DNA from: an uncultured Bacilli bacterium | Lineage (GTDB): Bacteria; Bacillota_I; Bacilli_A; RF39; UBA660 | DNA length: 64,000 bases | Assembly (NCBI GenBank): GCA_947629165.1 | Contig: CANRCR010000001.1 | Location: forward strand, 198,816-262,815 | Direction: 5' to 3' | In this document: in pieces, positions 10,460 through 20,970 of the stretch | Layout of the letters: each line of letters starts with the position of its first letter | How positions within the stretch are numbered: the stretch's first letter is position 1 | Notes under the pieces: generated by a model | Told to the model about the DNA's origin: nothing | The model's database searches: none | The model's input: only the letters and a program-made list of their open reading frames with translations | Program-made: the position numbers and the translations under genes

Positions 10460-11299
10460 TTATTTAAATTGAATTGGACCTTTTTCATTTTTTAAAACGA
10501 GTGTTTTTTTATTTTTAGCATATCCAGGTAGTTCTCCTTCCAAAGGTCGGTCGGAATCAATTTCGAGGACACCATATTTGATATTCTCTGGAAGGGATAC
10601 TAGAATGCATCCTTCTTTGGCAATGGCACTTAAGCGTTCGATTATACTTCGCTCCACCTTAATACATCCTTGTTTTTTCATTTTAATATTCACTTGATCA
10701 CTTCTTAATTGTTCGGTTATGAAACTGCCGGTCTTTAATTTTCCTTCTACTTTATGGAAAGTACTTTGATCTTTGATTGAAACTATTCCTTCCGTTCCTT
10801 CCAATTTTAAATCGTCACCTAAAAAGCGATGGAGTTTTAATCTTCCTTTTTCAAAAACAAAGTAACTTCCTTTTTGTACTTCACTATCCACTACTTTAAG
10901 TTTTAAAGTAGTTCCTTTAGCTTTTAGTTGTCGAAGCCGTGCATTTTGTATCCGAATTGTGCCATCGGTGGTACGAAGGATTAAAGCTGTTTCTGGAAGA
11001 TTTATTTGATCGACGAAGATGCGGCCCGAGGTAGTTTTAATTTTGATTGATTCGAGTGTTTTTTTATTTAAACAAAAGCGGATTGTTCGATCATGTTTTT
11101 GATTGGGACTTAACTGATTTATTTCCTCTAGCGATTGCGTTTGGGTTAGGAAAAGTTGTCGGTTATAGAATTGGCAATCTATTCCGAGTGGAAATATAAA
11201 TTGTTCGCTTTCTTCGGTGGCTTTGATTTGCACATCAAAATCAATCGACGTAATATCGATTTCTTCAAGATTATTACATACTTGCGCAATCGGAATCAA
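10460..11299 (-). CDS. DUF4097-like beta-strand-repeat protein
   Basis: Repeating short beta-strand pattern (IKIKTTSGRIFVDQINLPETALILRTTDGTIRIQNA) without signal peptide. Confidence 0.45.
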   Translation of the reverse strand: MIPIAQVCNNLEEIDITSIDFDVQIKATEESEQFIFPLGIDCQFYNRQLFLTQTQSLEEINQLSPNQKHDRTIRFCLNKKTLESIKIKTTSGRIFVDQINLPETALILRTTDGTIRIQNARLRQLKAKGTTLKLKVVDSEVQKGSYFVFEKGRLKLHRFLGDDLKLEGTEGIVSIKDQSTFHKVEGKLKTGSFITEQLRSDQVNIKMKKQGCIKVERSIIERLSAIAKEGCILVSLPENIKYGVLEIDSDRPLEGELPGYAKNKKTLVLKNEKGPIQFK

Positions 11300-11315
11300 A
11301 TTACTTCCCTCTTTC

Positions 11316-12605
11316 TTAATTTTGAACTTTTTCTAGAACTGTTCCCTTCGCTATTTTATTGGCTACTGAATTTAATTGAACCATGACTAATGTTTCACTT
11401 GGATAAACTCCTTCCACTTCAACTTTTAAATAATTGGAAGTATGCCCTACACTTTTTCCATCTTGATTGGTTTCAATTAAAACTTCTAATTTCTTTCCTA
11501 TAAATTTTTGATAATAGGCATCTTCTAGTTGATTCGATAGTTCCCCAAGTCTTTTAGCTCGATCTTTTTTTATCTTTTCATCGACTTGGTTCTCCATCGA
11601 AGCCGCTTTTGTTCCGTTTCGTTTCGAGTATGGGAAGACATGTATCTTAGCACAATTAATTTCCTTACAAAAATTCATTGTCTCAATAAAATCTTCTTCG
11701 GTCTCTTCGGGGAATCCTACAATTACATCGGTTGTAAGCGCGATATCGGGACGAATTTTTCGTATTTCGGCTACTTTATCATAAAATTCATTCTTGTTAT
11801 ATTTTCGATTCATTAATTTTAATATTTTATCACTTCCTGCTTGAAGTGGAATATGTAAGTGATTAGCAATCTTCGGTGAATCTTTTAATACTTGTAAAAC
11901 GTTTTCATTTAATTCGGTTATTTCAATTGAGGAAATACGAATACGATGTAGGCCTTCGATATTTACCATTTCTTTTAGTAAAGATGCAAAGTCGGTATCG
12001 ATATCCGTTCCATAATTTCCTGTGTGAATACCCGTTAATACGACTTCCTGATAGCCGTTTTGAACTAATTTTTTAATTTCTTTGATAACCGTTTCCTTTT
12101 TCTTACTCCGACATTTTCCTCTTACGTAAGGAATAATACAGTAACTACAGAAATTATCGCATCCATCTTGAATTTTTACAAAGGCTCTCGTTCGTCCTTC
12201 GAAGCGCGTGATTTCCATATCTTCAAAAGGAACATTTCTATTTTTATACAAAGAACGAATCATTTCTCTTTTTTGAAACCATTCTTTTAAATAGGTAACT
12301 ATTTGGGTCTTGTTCTTGGTTCCAATATAAATATCTACGCCTGGAATATTTAAATCTTGATTTGCTTCAATAAAACATCCCATGACTACAATACAGGCAT
12401 CTTTGTTTCGACGAATCGCTTGGCGAATGATTTTACGATCTTTCGCATCACTTTGATTGGTTACTGTACAGGTATTAATAATATATATATCGCAATAATC
12501 ATCGAAAGAAGCTATTTCGTAACCATTTTCTTCTAATAAACTGCGAATGTATTCACTTTCATAAAGATTGACTTTACATCCTAACGTACAAATGCCTACT
12601 TTCAT
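11316..12605 (-). CDS. mtaB: tRNA (t6A37) methylthiotransferase MtaB-like radical SAM protein
   Basis: VGICTLGCKVNLYESE, CSYCIIPYVRGKCRS (CxxxCxxC), HLHIPLQAGSDKILKLMNRKY, TRAM-like C-terminus. ATG at 12605. Confidence 0.9.
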   Translation of the reverse strand: MKVGICTLGCKVNLYESEYIRSLLEENGYEIASFDDYCDIYIINTCTVTNQSDAKDRKIIRQAIRRNKDACIVVMGCFIEANQDLNIPGVDIYIGTKNKTQIVTYLKEWFQKREMIRSLYKNRNVPFEDMEITRFEGRTRAFVKIQDGCDNFCSYCIIPYVRGKCRSKKKETVIKEIKKLVQNGYQEVVLTGIHTGNYGTDIDTDFASLLKEMVNIEGLHRIRISSIEITELNENVLQVLKDSPKIANHLHIPLQAGSDKILKLMNRKYNKNEFYDKVAEIRKIRPDIALTTDVIVGFPEETEEDFIETMNFCKEINCAKIHVFPYSKRNGTKAASMENQVDEKIKKDRAKRLGELSNQLEDAYYQKFIGKKLEVLIETNQDGKSVGHTSNYLKVEVEGVYPSETLVMVQLNSVANKIAKGTVLEKVQN

Positions 12606-12687
12606 TCTATTTCCTTCTTTCATCGTATTTTTATTATATCATGGCTTTTCATTTAAGCCAATAAAAAGAACCTTTTGGTTCCTTTAA

Positions 12688-13068
12688 TTACTCATTTACG
12701 CGTGATAAAAATGGATTATGGGAAAGATTTCCTCTTATCGGTTGAATTTCATATACTTTTCCTTTCGCTTCGTTATTTAATAATTGTTCTTTCTGTTTTA
12801 CTAAATCATCTCTTCGACGTACATATTGACCATATTTAAAACTAATTTCAAGTATTTTACGTGTTCTTTTATCTTCTTCTTGTTCTAGTTCGTCAAATTG
12901 TTGATCTTTTATTTGCGTTAAACTTTCTTTTTCTTCTTTTAACATCATCAATTGTATATCATATGTTCGATTGTATAAATTTGATCTTTCCTCATCCATT
13001 TTTTCGATTGCTAACGTTAAATTTGTAATTTCTTCTTCTATTTGTTTGATTTGTTCTTCGACTGTCAT
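12688..13068 (-). CDS. Coiled-coil protein of unknown function
   Basis: 126-aa heptad-rich ORF, directly downstream of next coiled-coil gene. Confidence 0.6.
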   Translation of the reverse strand: MTVEEQIKQIEEEITNLTLAIEKMDEERSNLYNRTYDIQLMMLKEEKESLTQIKDQQFDELEQEEDKRTRKILEISFKYGQYVRRRDDLVKQKEQLLNNEAKGKVYEIQPIRGNLSHNPFLSRVNE

Positions 13069-13069
13069 T

Positions 13070-13747
13070 TTATTCTCCTCTTTTCAAAATCATCACTGGT
13101 CTTTTTACTTTTTGGATGTTTTTTTGTTTCTTTGCTTGTTCCATTGAAGCATTTTGTTTTACCTCTTTTAATTCTTCTGGGAAATGGATTTCAATATGAT
13201 CTTCCATTTTCTGAATTCCTGTCGTTATATCTGTTTTTAATGATTTTAATTGTTCGTATCGAGATGCGAGTCCTTCGTGTTGTTTTTCTTTAACTTTAAT
13301 TTTTTCTACAAGATTATTCATTTCTTTTTGACATTGTTGGTCATAATGTCTTGGAAGAGCATCAAAACGGGCTTCTTCTTGTAAATTAATAGTACGTCCC
13401 AAATATAGACCACCCGTAAGTGTAATTCCAATTCCTAATATTACCGGAATAATTTTGGGCGATAGGATTACGGCTCCTAAAGCACCTAATATCGTTATAA
13501 CCGATACTACGTTTATACCTGATTTTAATATTTTGTTTAACCTTTTCTTTTTATAAAGTGCATTATAATTATCGATTTCTGATTGAAAACGAAACAATTC
13601 ATTTTGTAATCCTAAACATTCATTTTCATTTTCTTGCTTTTCTTTTTGGGCTACTTTTAATTTTGAATCTACGGTTGTCAATTCACTTTTACAGCGTTCT
13701 AGGAAATTGATACATAAATAGAAATTTTCATTCCAGTTCCAATGCAT
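13070..13747 (-). CDS. Coiled-coil membrane protein of unknown function
   Basis: Coiled coil, two hydrophobic segments (INVVSVITILGALGAVILSPKIIPVILGIGITLTGGLYLG), coiled coil. Confidence 0.6.
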   Translation of the reverse strand: MHWNWNENFYLCINFLERCKSELTTVDSKLKVAQKEKQENENECLGLQNELFRFQSEIDNYNALYKKKRLNKILKSGINVVSVITILGALGAVILSPKIIPVILGIGITLTGGLYLGRTINLQEEARFDALPRHYDQQCQKEMNNLVEKIKVKEKQHEGLASRYEQLKSLKTDITTGIQKMEDHIEIHFPEELKEVKQNASMEQAKKQKNIQKVKRPVMILKRGE

Positions 13748-13817
13748 TTGTATTCCCCCTTTTTATATGTGCTTGATTATACCACAAAAAAAGAAATTCG
13801 TCAAGAATTTCTTCCTT

Positions 13818-14741
13818 TTAGCGATTTAATAAAAATAATTCAAAGCCTATATTTTGATAGGTGGTTCCCTGTTTTATTGCTTCATCTAAATCAGCAAGTT
13901 CAGTAATTATATCTAGTAATTCTTTTTCTAAATATCCTCTTTCTTTTTCTAATGCTAATTTTACTCGATAAGGATGCACTTTTAAAAGAGAGGCAATCTC
14001 ATTTTCTTTTTTTCCTTCGTTATGCCAAACTTTTACTTGGTAAAGAAGATGAAATTGATTGGCCACTAAAACGAGTATTTTTAATGGTTCTTCGTTATGA
14101 CTTAAAAGTTCCTGATATATTTGATACGATTTTTCTTTTTTACGATTTACAATAGCATCGACTAAATCAAATATATTATCGTCCAACCAAGGAGATACTA
14201 CTTCTTCGATATCTTTTTGTGTAATCTTTTTTTGATCGTAGCAATACAACTTTAACTTTTCACATTCATGAACAAGTTTTTCGTAATTGTTCCCACATCG
14301 ATTAATCAAGTACATTCGGTCTGATGGTGTTATTTCATAATCCTCTAATGCTTCCGTTACTAACGTTTTAGGATTTACTTCTAGGGTTGGATGTTCACTT
14401 ACTTTTAGTAATTTTTTTACAATCTTTTTCCGTTCATCTAATTTATTACACGTTAGTACTAAAATATTGCTGGGATTCGGATGATCGATATATTTCTCTA
14501 ACTGATCGAGGGATATTTCCTTTTTTCCTTCCGCCGTTAAGAATTGTGCATTACTTGCAACGACTAGTTTTGATGTCATCCAAAGATCAAATGTATCGAG
14601 GGCTTCTAAAACATTTTCTAGCGGAGATTCTGTTAAATCAAAAGGAATATATTCGTAGTCCTTATACTGTTTTTTTAGTGATTCTATTTTACGATTGATT
14701 AGAAAGGAATCTTCTCCTGTTAAAAGATAGATAAGGGGCAT
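13818..14741 (-). CDS. holA: DNA polymerase III delta subunit
   Basis: MPLIYLLTGEDSFLINRKIESLKKQ, NILVLTCNKLDERKKIVKKL, HNEEPLKILVLVANQFHLLYQVK; located next to alaS. Confidence 0.88.
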   Translation of the reverse strand: MPLIYLLTGEDSFLINRKIESLKKQYKDYEYIPFDLTESPLENVLEALDTFDLWMTSKLVVASNAQFLTAEGKKEISLDQLEKYIDHPNPSNILVLTCNKLDERKKIVKKLLKVSEHPTLEVNPKTLVTEALEDYEITPSDRMYLINRCGNNYEKLVHECEKLKLYCYDQKKITQKDIEEVVSPWLDDNIFDLVDAIVNRKKEKSYQIYQELLSHNEEPLKILVLVANQFHLLYQVKVWHNEGKKENEIASLLKVHPYRVKLALEKERGYLEKELLDIITELADLDEAIKQGTTYQNIGFELFLLNR

Positions 14742-14750
14742 CGAAATCAC

Positions 14751-17432
14751 CTACTTTATTTGTGTTTTAATCGATTCAATAATTTCTTCGATAAATTCGC
14801 TTGTCTTTCCTGCTCCTTGCGCAAAAGTATTACTTCCTCCACCATTTCCTAAAGATTTCGTAGCGGCCATTTTTACCATTTCTCCGGCACTTAATTCGAT
14901 ATTACTTCGCGCAATGAAATTTACATTATCGCCATTTACATTGGCAATAAAGATAAATCCTTTTCCTAAACGATTTAATAATTCGTCGACAATTCCTTTT
15001 AATAGTTTAAAATCTTTTCCTTCTGTCTTCATTAAAATGACTTGTTTTTCATTTATTGTCTCTTGTTTTTCAAGGAATTCTGTCAAATCTTCTTTCGCTT
15101 GTTCTTGTTTTTTAGCTTGATATGTTTTTTCTAATTCTTTTACTTCATCTTGAACGTATTCAAGTTCGTTTTGAATATAGATAATATCTTTGTATGAAGA
15201 TGGCGTGTCGTTGGTTATATCGACATCAAATGAAAGGGTAATACCTTCTTCTTTCGCTTGATTAAGAATGTTTTTAGCTTTCATAAGTAATTTTACGATT
15301 TCGTCTGTGTAAGGTTTTGTTGTCTCAAGTAACGCTTTTTCCACCCGATCTTTCGTTACCAATTCAATTCGGTAAACATTACTACCTTTGCTTTCTACTA
15401 ATTTTATAGCAAAACGTTCGATATCACGGGTATTTTTTACATGGGTTCCTCCACAAAGTTCTTTGGAATCAGCAATCGTTACCACACGCACTTTATCGCC
15501 ATATTTTTCATTGAATAAGGCCATGGCTCCCGTTTTCTTGGCATCTTCTTTCGACATAATTTCGGTTCTTGTCTCAAATTGACCTGCAATAATATCGTTT
15601 ACCTGTTGTTCTACTTCGATTACTTCATCATCTAGTAATTTACCGGTATAAGTAAAATCAAACCGGGCACCTAAATCGTCAACATAGCTTCCTGCTTGAT
15701 GAATACGATCTGAGATGACTTGTTGTAATGCATATTGTAATAAGTGAACGGAACTATGATTTGCTTCAATTCGTTTTCTTCGCTCCAAATCGATAATCAT
15801 TTCGACTTCATCGTCTTTTTTCATGGTTCCATCTAGTATTTTAACTTTATGAAGATGTTGTCCGTTCGGGGCCTTCGTAACATCGAGAACGCGCGCTTTA
15901 AAATTCTTTCCTATCATCATACCGGTATCGGCTACTTGTCCACCGGATGTCGCATAGAAACAAGTTTCATCTACGACGACATAACCTTCTTTCGAAAGTT
16001 CGTCGACTTCTTTATCCTCTTGTAATAAGTACATTACTTTCCCTTTGTTTTTGTAGGTTTGATAAAGGAACGTCGATGGGATTTGTAAATTGAGCAGACT
16101 TTCGTTTTGAAGATTCATACTTGCATCTTTTTTGCGATTATTTTTAGCAAGTTGCTTCTGTTCTTCCATATAATGATCGAATTCTTCTTTCGAAGTCGTA
16201 AAACCTTTTTCTTCGAGATATTCTAAAGTCAATTCGAAAGGGAACCCATAAGTATCATACAATTTGAAAGCATCGAGTCCAGATATGGTATGGTCACTTG
16301 ATTCGTCCATTAATTCGTATAATCTTCTTTCTCCTTGGGCTAACGTTTTATGGAAAAGTTGCTCTTCTTCGTATACGAGCGTCTTTACATAGCCTTTTGT
16401 TTCAACGAGTGCTGGATAACTTTCTTTCATATTTTCAACGACGGTTTCCACTAATTGATACATAAATGGTTGGGTGAGACCAAGTTTTTTTCCAAAACGA
16501 ACACTTCTTCGAAGTAATCTTCTTAACACATATCCTCGTCCAACGTTTTCGAAAATGGCACCATCCGACAAAGCCATCGTAATTGCCCGAATATGATCCG
16601 CAATTACTTTAAATGCCATGTCGCCGTTATAGAGTACACCACTTAATTTTTCGATATGTTCGATGATAGGAACAAATAAATCGGTATCAAAATTGGAATC
16701 TACATCTTGAAAAATACATGCCCAACGTTCTAGTCCTGCACCAGTATCGATGTTTTTATGTGGTAATTCTTGATAATCTTCTCTTTTTACTCCACTTTTC
16801 GCATTAAATTGACTAAATACGTTGTTCCAAATTTCAACGTAGCGATCTTGGTCTTCATCGTTTTTAAATTTTTCTAAGGCATCGTGATTGGGATCGTATT
16901 TTTCTCCTCGATCGTAAAATATTTCACTATCGGGTCCACAAGGGCCTTCCCCTATTTCCCAAAAGTTTCCTTCGAGTGGAACAATGTGATCTTCCATCAA
17001 ACCTTGTTTTAACCATTCTTTCTTCGCATCGAGGTCATTCGTATAAATCGTGACATAGAGTTTCTCTTTGGGGATTCCAAACCATTCTTCACTCGTTAAT
17101 AATTCGTAAGCATAGGCAATAGCTTCCTCTTTAAAATAATCTCCTATCGAGAAATTCCCCATCATTTCAAAGAACGTTTGATGTCTCGTCGTTTTTCCAA
17201 CGTTTTCAATGTCGTTGGTACGAATACATTTTTGAACATTAACAATTCGTTTATTATCCGGAATAACACTTCCATCAAAATATTTTTTTAATGGGGTGAC
17301 TCCCGCATTAATCCATAAAAGGGAATCATCATCGATGGGGATTAAAGGAGCACTTTCCATCTTTTCATGTCCTTTGCTTTCAAAAAATTGATACCATTTA
17401 TTTCGAATTTCAGTACTAGTCATTTTTTTCAT
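14751..17432 (-). CDS. alaS: Alanine-tRNA ligase
   Basis: TSTEIRNKWYQFFESKGHEKMESAPLIP, NHSSVHLLQYALQQV, ELCGGTHVKNT, GNGGGSNTFAQGAG. Confidence 0.97.
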   Translation of the reverse strand: MKKMTSTEIRNKWYQFFESKGHEKMESAPLIPIDDDSLLWINAGVTPLKKYFDGSVIPDNKRIVNVQKCIRTNDIENVGKTTRHQTFFEMMGNFSIGDYFKEEAIAYAYELLTSEEWFGIPKEKLYVTIYTNDLDAKKEWLKQGLMEDHIVPLEGNFWEIGEGPCGPDSEIFYDRGEKYDPNHDALEKFKNDEDQDRYVEIWNNVFSQFNAKSGVKREDYQELPHKNIDTGAGLERWACIFQDVDSNFDTDLFVPIIEHIEKLSGVLYNGDMAFKVIADHIRAITMALSDGAIFENVGRGYVLRRLLRRSVRFGKKLGLTQPFMYQLVETVVENMKESYPALVETKGYVKTLVYEEEQLFHKTLAQGERRLYELMDESSDHTISGLDAFKLYDTYGFPFELTLEYLEEKGFTTSKEEFDHYMEEQKQLAKNNRKKDASMNLQNESLLNLQIPSTFLYQTYKNKGKVMYLLQEDKEVDELSKEGYVVVDETCFYATSGGQVADTGMMIGKNFKARVLDVTKAPNGQHLHKVKILDGTMKKDDEVEMIIDLERRKRIEANHSSVHLLQYALQQVISDRIHQAGSYVDDLGARFDFTYTGKLLDDEVIEVEQQVNDIIAGQFETRTEIMSKEDAKKTGAMALFNEKYGDKVRVVTIADSKELCGGTHVKNTRDIERFAIKLVESKGSNVYRIELVTKDRVEKALLETTKPYTDEIVKLLMKAKNILNQAKEEGITLSFDVDITNDTPSSYKDIIYIQNELEYVQDEVKELEKTYQAKKQEQAKEDLTEFLEKQETINEKQVILMKTEGKDFKLLKGIVDELLNRLGKGFIFIANVNGDNVNFIARSNIELSAGEMVKMAATKSLGNGGGSNTFAQGAGKTSEFIEEIIESIKTQIK

Positions 17433-17973
17433 CTTTATACTCCTCTTTTCTAACGATTGCTTCGGCTGTTTTATTCAATTCCTCCAAAGTCGTATTTTCG
17501 ACCTTATAATCAAAATTTTGATATTGATCAAGCGCAACTTCAGTCCAATGTAATCGTTGCTTTTCATTTAATTTTGTTTCGATAAAATTACTTCGATGAA
17601 TGTGTATACTGGTTACATTTTCAAAGTTATTTTTCATTGTTTCAATTTCGAGTGGTAGGCGAACATCCGTAATGATAAATACATCATAAAAGTGGTTTAA
17701 TATTTCGATATCTTCGATGGCACGATCAATTAAAAAATAGGGTTTATTTAATTTTTCACGGATAATTTCTTGCCCTAACTTTTGTAGTAGTTCACGTGGC
17801 TTTTGCTCCTTTTCTTGATCCCACCCAAAATAGGTATAGGCATAGTATTTTAAATAAGCACTAAAATGCATGATACAACATTTTTTACCTCTTTTTTCGT
17901 ATTCGTCTTTAAGATAAGATCCGAGCGTATCTTTTCCGTGCTCTGCTTTACCACTAATCAAATATATTTTCAT
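17416..17973 (-). CDS. P-loop (deoxy)nucleoside monophosphate kinase-like protein
   Basis: MKIYLISGKAEHGKDTLGSYL (P-loop), IITDVRLPLEIE; overlaps alaS start by 17 bp. Confidence 0.7.
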   Translation of the reverse strand: MKIYLISGKAEHGKDTLGSYLKDEYEKRGKKCCIMHFSAYLKYYAYTYFGWDQEKEQKPRELLQKLGQEIIREKLNKPYFLIDRAIEDIEILNHFYDVFIITDVRLPLEIETMKNNFENVTSIHIHRSNFIETKLNEKQRLHWTEVALDQYQNFDYKVENTTLEELNKTAEAIVRKEEYKDEKND

Positions 17974-17979
17974 AACGGC

Positions 17980-18162
17980 TCCTTTCTAGCAAAGAAAAGA
18001 CCTAAATAGGAGTGCCTATTTGGCACGGTACCATCCTAATTAGATCTTAATTCTAAATAACGGTTTAACCCGGGAGTTTTGCTCCACTCAGAAGTAGCAT
18101 TTCATAAAGTCTCTTTGCAAAGATTACACCTTTTCTTCGCTCTCTATAAAAGTTAAACTTTA
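17980..18162 (-). promoter_or_regulatory. T-box leader upstream of nucleotide kinase-alaS operon
   Basis: Minus strand ATTAGGATGGTACCGTGCCAAATAGGCACTCCTATTTAGG, T-box core plus hairpin; GCT (Ala) triplet present (AATGCTACTTCTG). Confidence 0.88.
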
Positions 18163-19347
18163 CTACTTTTCTTCTTCAACGTTTTTTCTTCCATTTTCTT
18201 CGTTGATGCGATCCATGAAATGATATTTTTCATTGAGAAATTGAAAAATTAATTTTCCGGTCGATATCAAAGGTGTGGCAACAATCATACCTATTATACC
18301 AAAGTAGTATCCAAAAATCAATAAGCCCATCATAATTGTTACCGGATGTAATTTCATCGTTTTTCCCATTACGATCGGTTGTAAAAAATAGTTTTCAAGG
18401 GTTTGACATACAAGGACGGACACTAACGTTAAAAAGCCGACCATCGGATTAATGGTAAAGGCAATTAAGACAACCGGTACGCCTCCAATCCAAGGTCCGA
18501 TGTATGGAATAATATCGGTAATGGCACAAAATAATCCAAAAACTAAAGGGGCATTCATTCCGGCGAGGGTTAAGCCAATCGATTGGAATATAAATAGAAT
18601 ACCTGCTATCAAAAGAGTTCCTTGAATAAAACTTCTTAAAATACGATTAAGTTGATCGACTAATCGGGCAGCCTCTTTATGATATTTTTTTGGAATGAAT
18701 GTAAAGAGATGCTTTCGAACGTTTTGAAAGTCAAATAACATATAAAAGCCAACGATAATTCCAAAGATGAGGTTAACTCCTCCACTAATAATATTACTTA
18801 CTATGTTCATTGTCAATGTCGGAAGTGAAGTAGCTAAATCGGTTCCAAATTTATTCATGGTATCAAATATTTGCAGTTTTATATCCGTTAAGTCATATCC
18901 GCTCATATGCGATAAATTTACGAATAATTGATCGATCATCTTTGTTCCATTTTCAATTAAAGTAGGTATCGAAGATGCCACTTCATTAATTTGTTCCGTC
19001 AAAGAAGGATAAATTAAATAACCTAAGAAACCTAATCCCCCTAATACTAGGATAAATACGAGCATGGTTCCTAATATCCGGTTAACTCCTTTTTTCTTTA
19101 ACCAACTGACGGCTGGGTCAAGTAACCAAGCAATGGCAAAACCGATAAATAATGGCGATAAAATAGATAATATATTTTTAATAAATTCAAAAACATGCCA
19201 TGAATGGAAAAGCGAAGTTACAATATAAATTAATAGGGCTGCAATTAAAACGAAAACAATCTTTAATATATTTTTCGAAAGATGAATAACTTCATTGACT
19301 TCTTCGATATCAACTTCTTTTTTTGATTTCCAAAACATATTGTTCAC
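18163..19347 (-). CDS. AI-2E family (PerM/TqsA-like) transporter
   Basis: Multi-TM, IGFAIAWLLDPAV, CAITDIIPYIGPWIGGVPVVLIAF, GKTMKLHPVTIMMGLLIFGYYFGIIGMIVATPL. Confidence 0.88.
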   Translation of the reverse strand: MNNMFWKSKKEVDIEEVNEVIHLSKNILKIVFVLIAALLIYIVTSLFHSWHVFEFIKNILSILSPLFIGFAIAWLLDPAVSWLKKKGVNRILGTMLVFILVLGGLGFLGYLIYPSLTEQINEVASSIPTLIENGTKMIDQLFVNLSHMSGYDLTDIKLQIFDTMNKFGTDLATSLPTLTMNIVSNIISGGVNLIFGIIVGFYMLFDFQNVRKHLFTFIPKKYHKEAARLVDQLNRILRSFIQGTLLIAGILFIFQSIGLTLAGMNAPLVFGLFCAITDIIPYIGPWIGGVPVVLIAFTINPMVGFLTLVSVLVCQTLENYFLQPIVMGKTMKLHPVTIMMGLLIFGYYFGIIGMIVATPLISTGKLIFQFLNEKYHFMDRINEENGRKNVEEEK

Positions 19348-19452
19348 TTCCTATCTATTTCAATGTGTTCTATTATACTATATCATTTTTTTAATTTTAA
19401 ATACATTACTTTTTTGTTTTTAAAAAGAAAAGCATCTTTTAGATGCTTCTTA

Positions 19453-20889
19453 TTATAATACTAATAAGGTTAATAGGCAACATAAGATGCAACTTAACAT
19501 TACCGTTACAAAATTAACCATTCCATTGGTTAGAAATTGATATCCTGATATTTTTTTGATACCTTTCATATTTTTAGGACGTTTCTCAAGCACAACTCCT
19601 TTTGCTTCATCGTAGTATTTTGCTTGTAGGAATACACCAAAGATACTGTCGATAATCGATGTGAAGAATCCAAATCCTAATACCAATAAGAATCGTACGA
19701 CGATATTTTCTCCTGGTGCTAATAAACTAAAGGTTGCAATGAGTAGGGCTCCAAGGAATGCTCCTAAAGTACCTAATTGAGTAACTCCACCACTTTCTCC
19801 TTTTGGCAAAGGTTTACCTGATAGAATTGAACGTACTTTTTGTTTTGAATAGTATCCAATTCCACTACTCCACGTATCAGCTGTAGCACCGGCGATGGCT
19901 ACAAAAATAGCAATTAAAGCAACTTCGCTTTGCGTATACGCATACATAATAGCAAATAGTAAAACGGCTAATCCATCTTCTTCTACTTGCGTTAGATTCC
20001 GTTGTTTCTCTTTTAATGGCTTTTTGTGTCCATGTTCGATTACCATCGAAGTCAAATAGAAAAGTAATAGGCAACCATAAGGAACGGGTCCCGCTAAAAT
20101 ATAAATAGCACTTCCCATTAGTAATGAACAGAAAGCAGCCCCTGGCGATAAAGCCTTCGTTAACATTACGATGAATATAATGACACTGGTAATGGTAATA
20201 GCTAATGCCATCGGTTCAAACCAAGGTGCTTCTACTAATAAATAGGTATAAAGTGCTACCCCAATCGGAACCAAAAAGTTATCCGTTCCTCCAGGTGCAA
20301 ATAATTCTACCATCGTAGCAAATACAGAAATGTATAGTGCAAGGGTTGCAATTTGTTGGGTTGGGAAAGAATATTGTAATAAGACGGTTATAATTAAGAA
20401 AGTTACAAATAACATCGTGAAACTTCCTTCAGCAGACTTATTACGAACACCAAATTTATGTTTTCCAAAATATTCTCCAACGAGGGTTGCTAATCCATCT
20501 CCATAACCTAACGTTAAGATAGCAATGGCTCCAATATACATATAATATGTATTTTGGAAGAAATAGATTGATAACGTTAATAAGGCTAATGCATACCAAA
20601 CGGAACCCATATGCCGTTTTGATTTATCGGTCGCTTCTATTCCAGGGACGAAGTGGAACCGATAGTTACAACAATTTAAGATAACTAGTAAAGCCGGTAT
20701 TACACTCGCAAATATAAAATTGTCGAAGTATATCCACGCTACTAACCACCAATTACATAGTCCGATGTGGACAAAGCTTTTGCTTTCTTCACTCGTGAAC
20801 TTCTTTTTCTTGTAGCAAAATGATGCAAGTCCTGCGACTACTATAATATAGATAGCCGACATAATTAATCCTAGCCAATTGTTTGACAT
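19453..20889 (-). CDS. Fusion of polyprenol/phytol-kinase-like (CTP-transferase type) N-domain with DUF92 (VTE6/TMEM19-like) C-domain
   Basis: N-half: KRHMGSVWYAL...LGYGDGLATLVGEYFGKHKFG...KSAEGSFTML; C-half: IAGATADTWSSGIGYYSKQKVRSILSGKPLPKGESGGVTQLGTLGAFLGALLI...DSIFGVFLQAKYYD. Confidence 0.75.
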   Translation of the reverse strand: MSNNWLGLIMSAIYIIVVAGLASFCYKKKKFTSEESKSFVHIGLCNWWLVAWIYFDNFIFASVIPALLVILNCCNYRFHFVPGIEATDKSKRHMGSVWYALALLTLSIYFFQNTYYMYIGAIAILTLGYGDGLATLVGEYFGKHKFGVRNKSAEGSFTMLFVTFLIITVLLQYSFPTQQIATLALYISVFATMVELFAPGGTDNFLVPIGVALYTYLLVEAPWFEPMALAITITSVIIFIVMLTKALSPGAAFCSLLMGSAIYILAGPVPYGCLLLFYLTSMVIEHGHKKPLKEKQRNLTQVEEDGLAVLLFAIMYAYTQSEVALIAIFVAIAGATADTWSSGIGYYSKQKVRSILSGKPLPKGESGGVTQLGTLGAFLGALLIATFSLLAPGENIVVRFLLVLGFGFFTSIIDSIFGVFLQAKYYDEAKGVVLEKRPKNMKGIKKISGYQFLTNGMVNFVTVMLSCILCCLLTLLVL

Positions 20890-20970
20890 TCTAATATCAC
20901 TCCCTATTATCTTTATGATAACACAAAATAGAAAAAAAGAACATCTTTTTTTAATGTTCTTTTTATTTTT

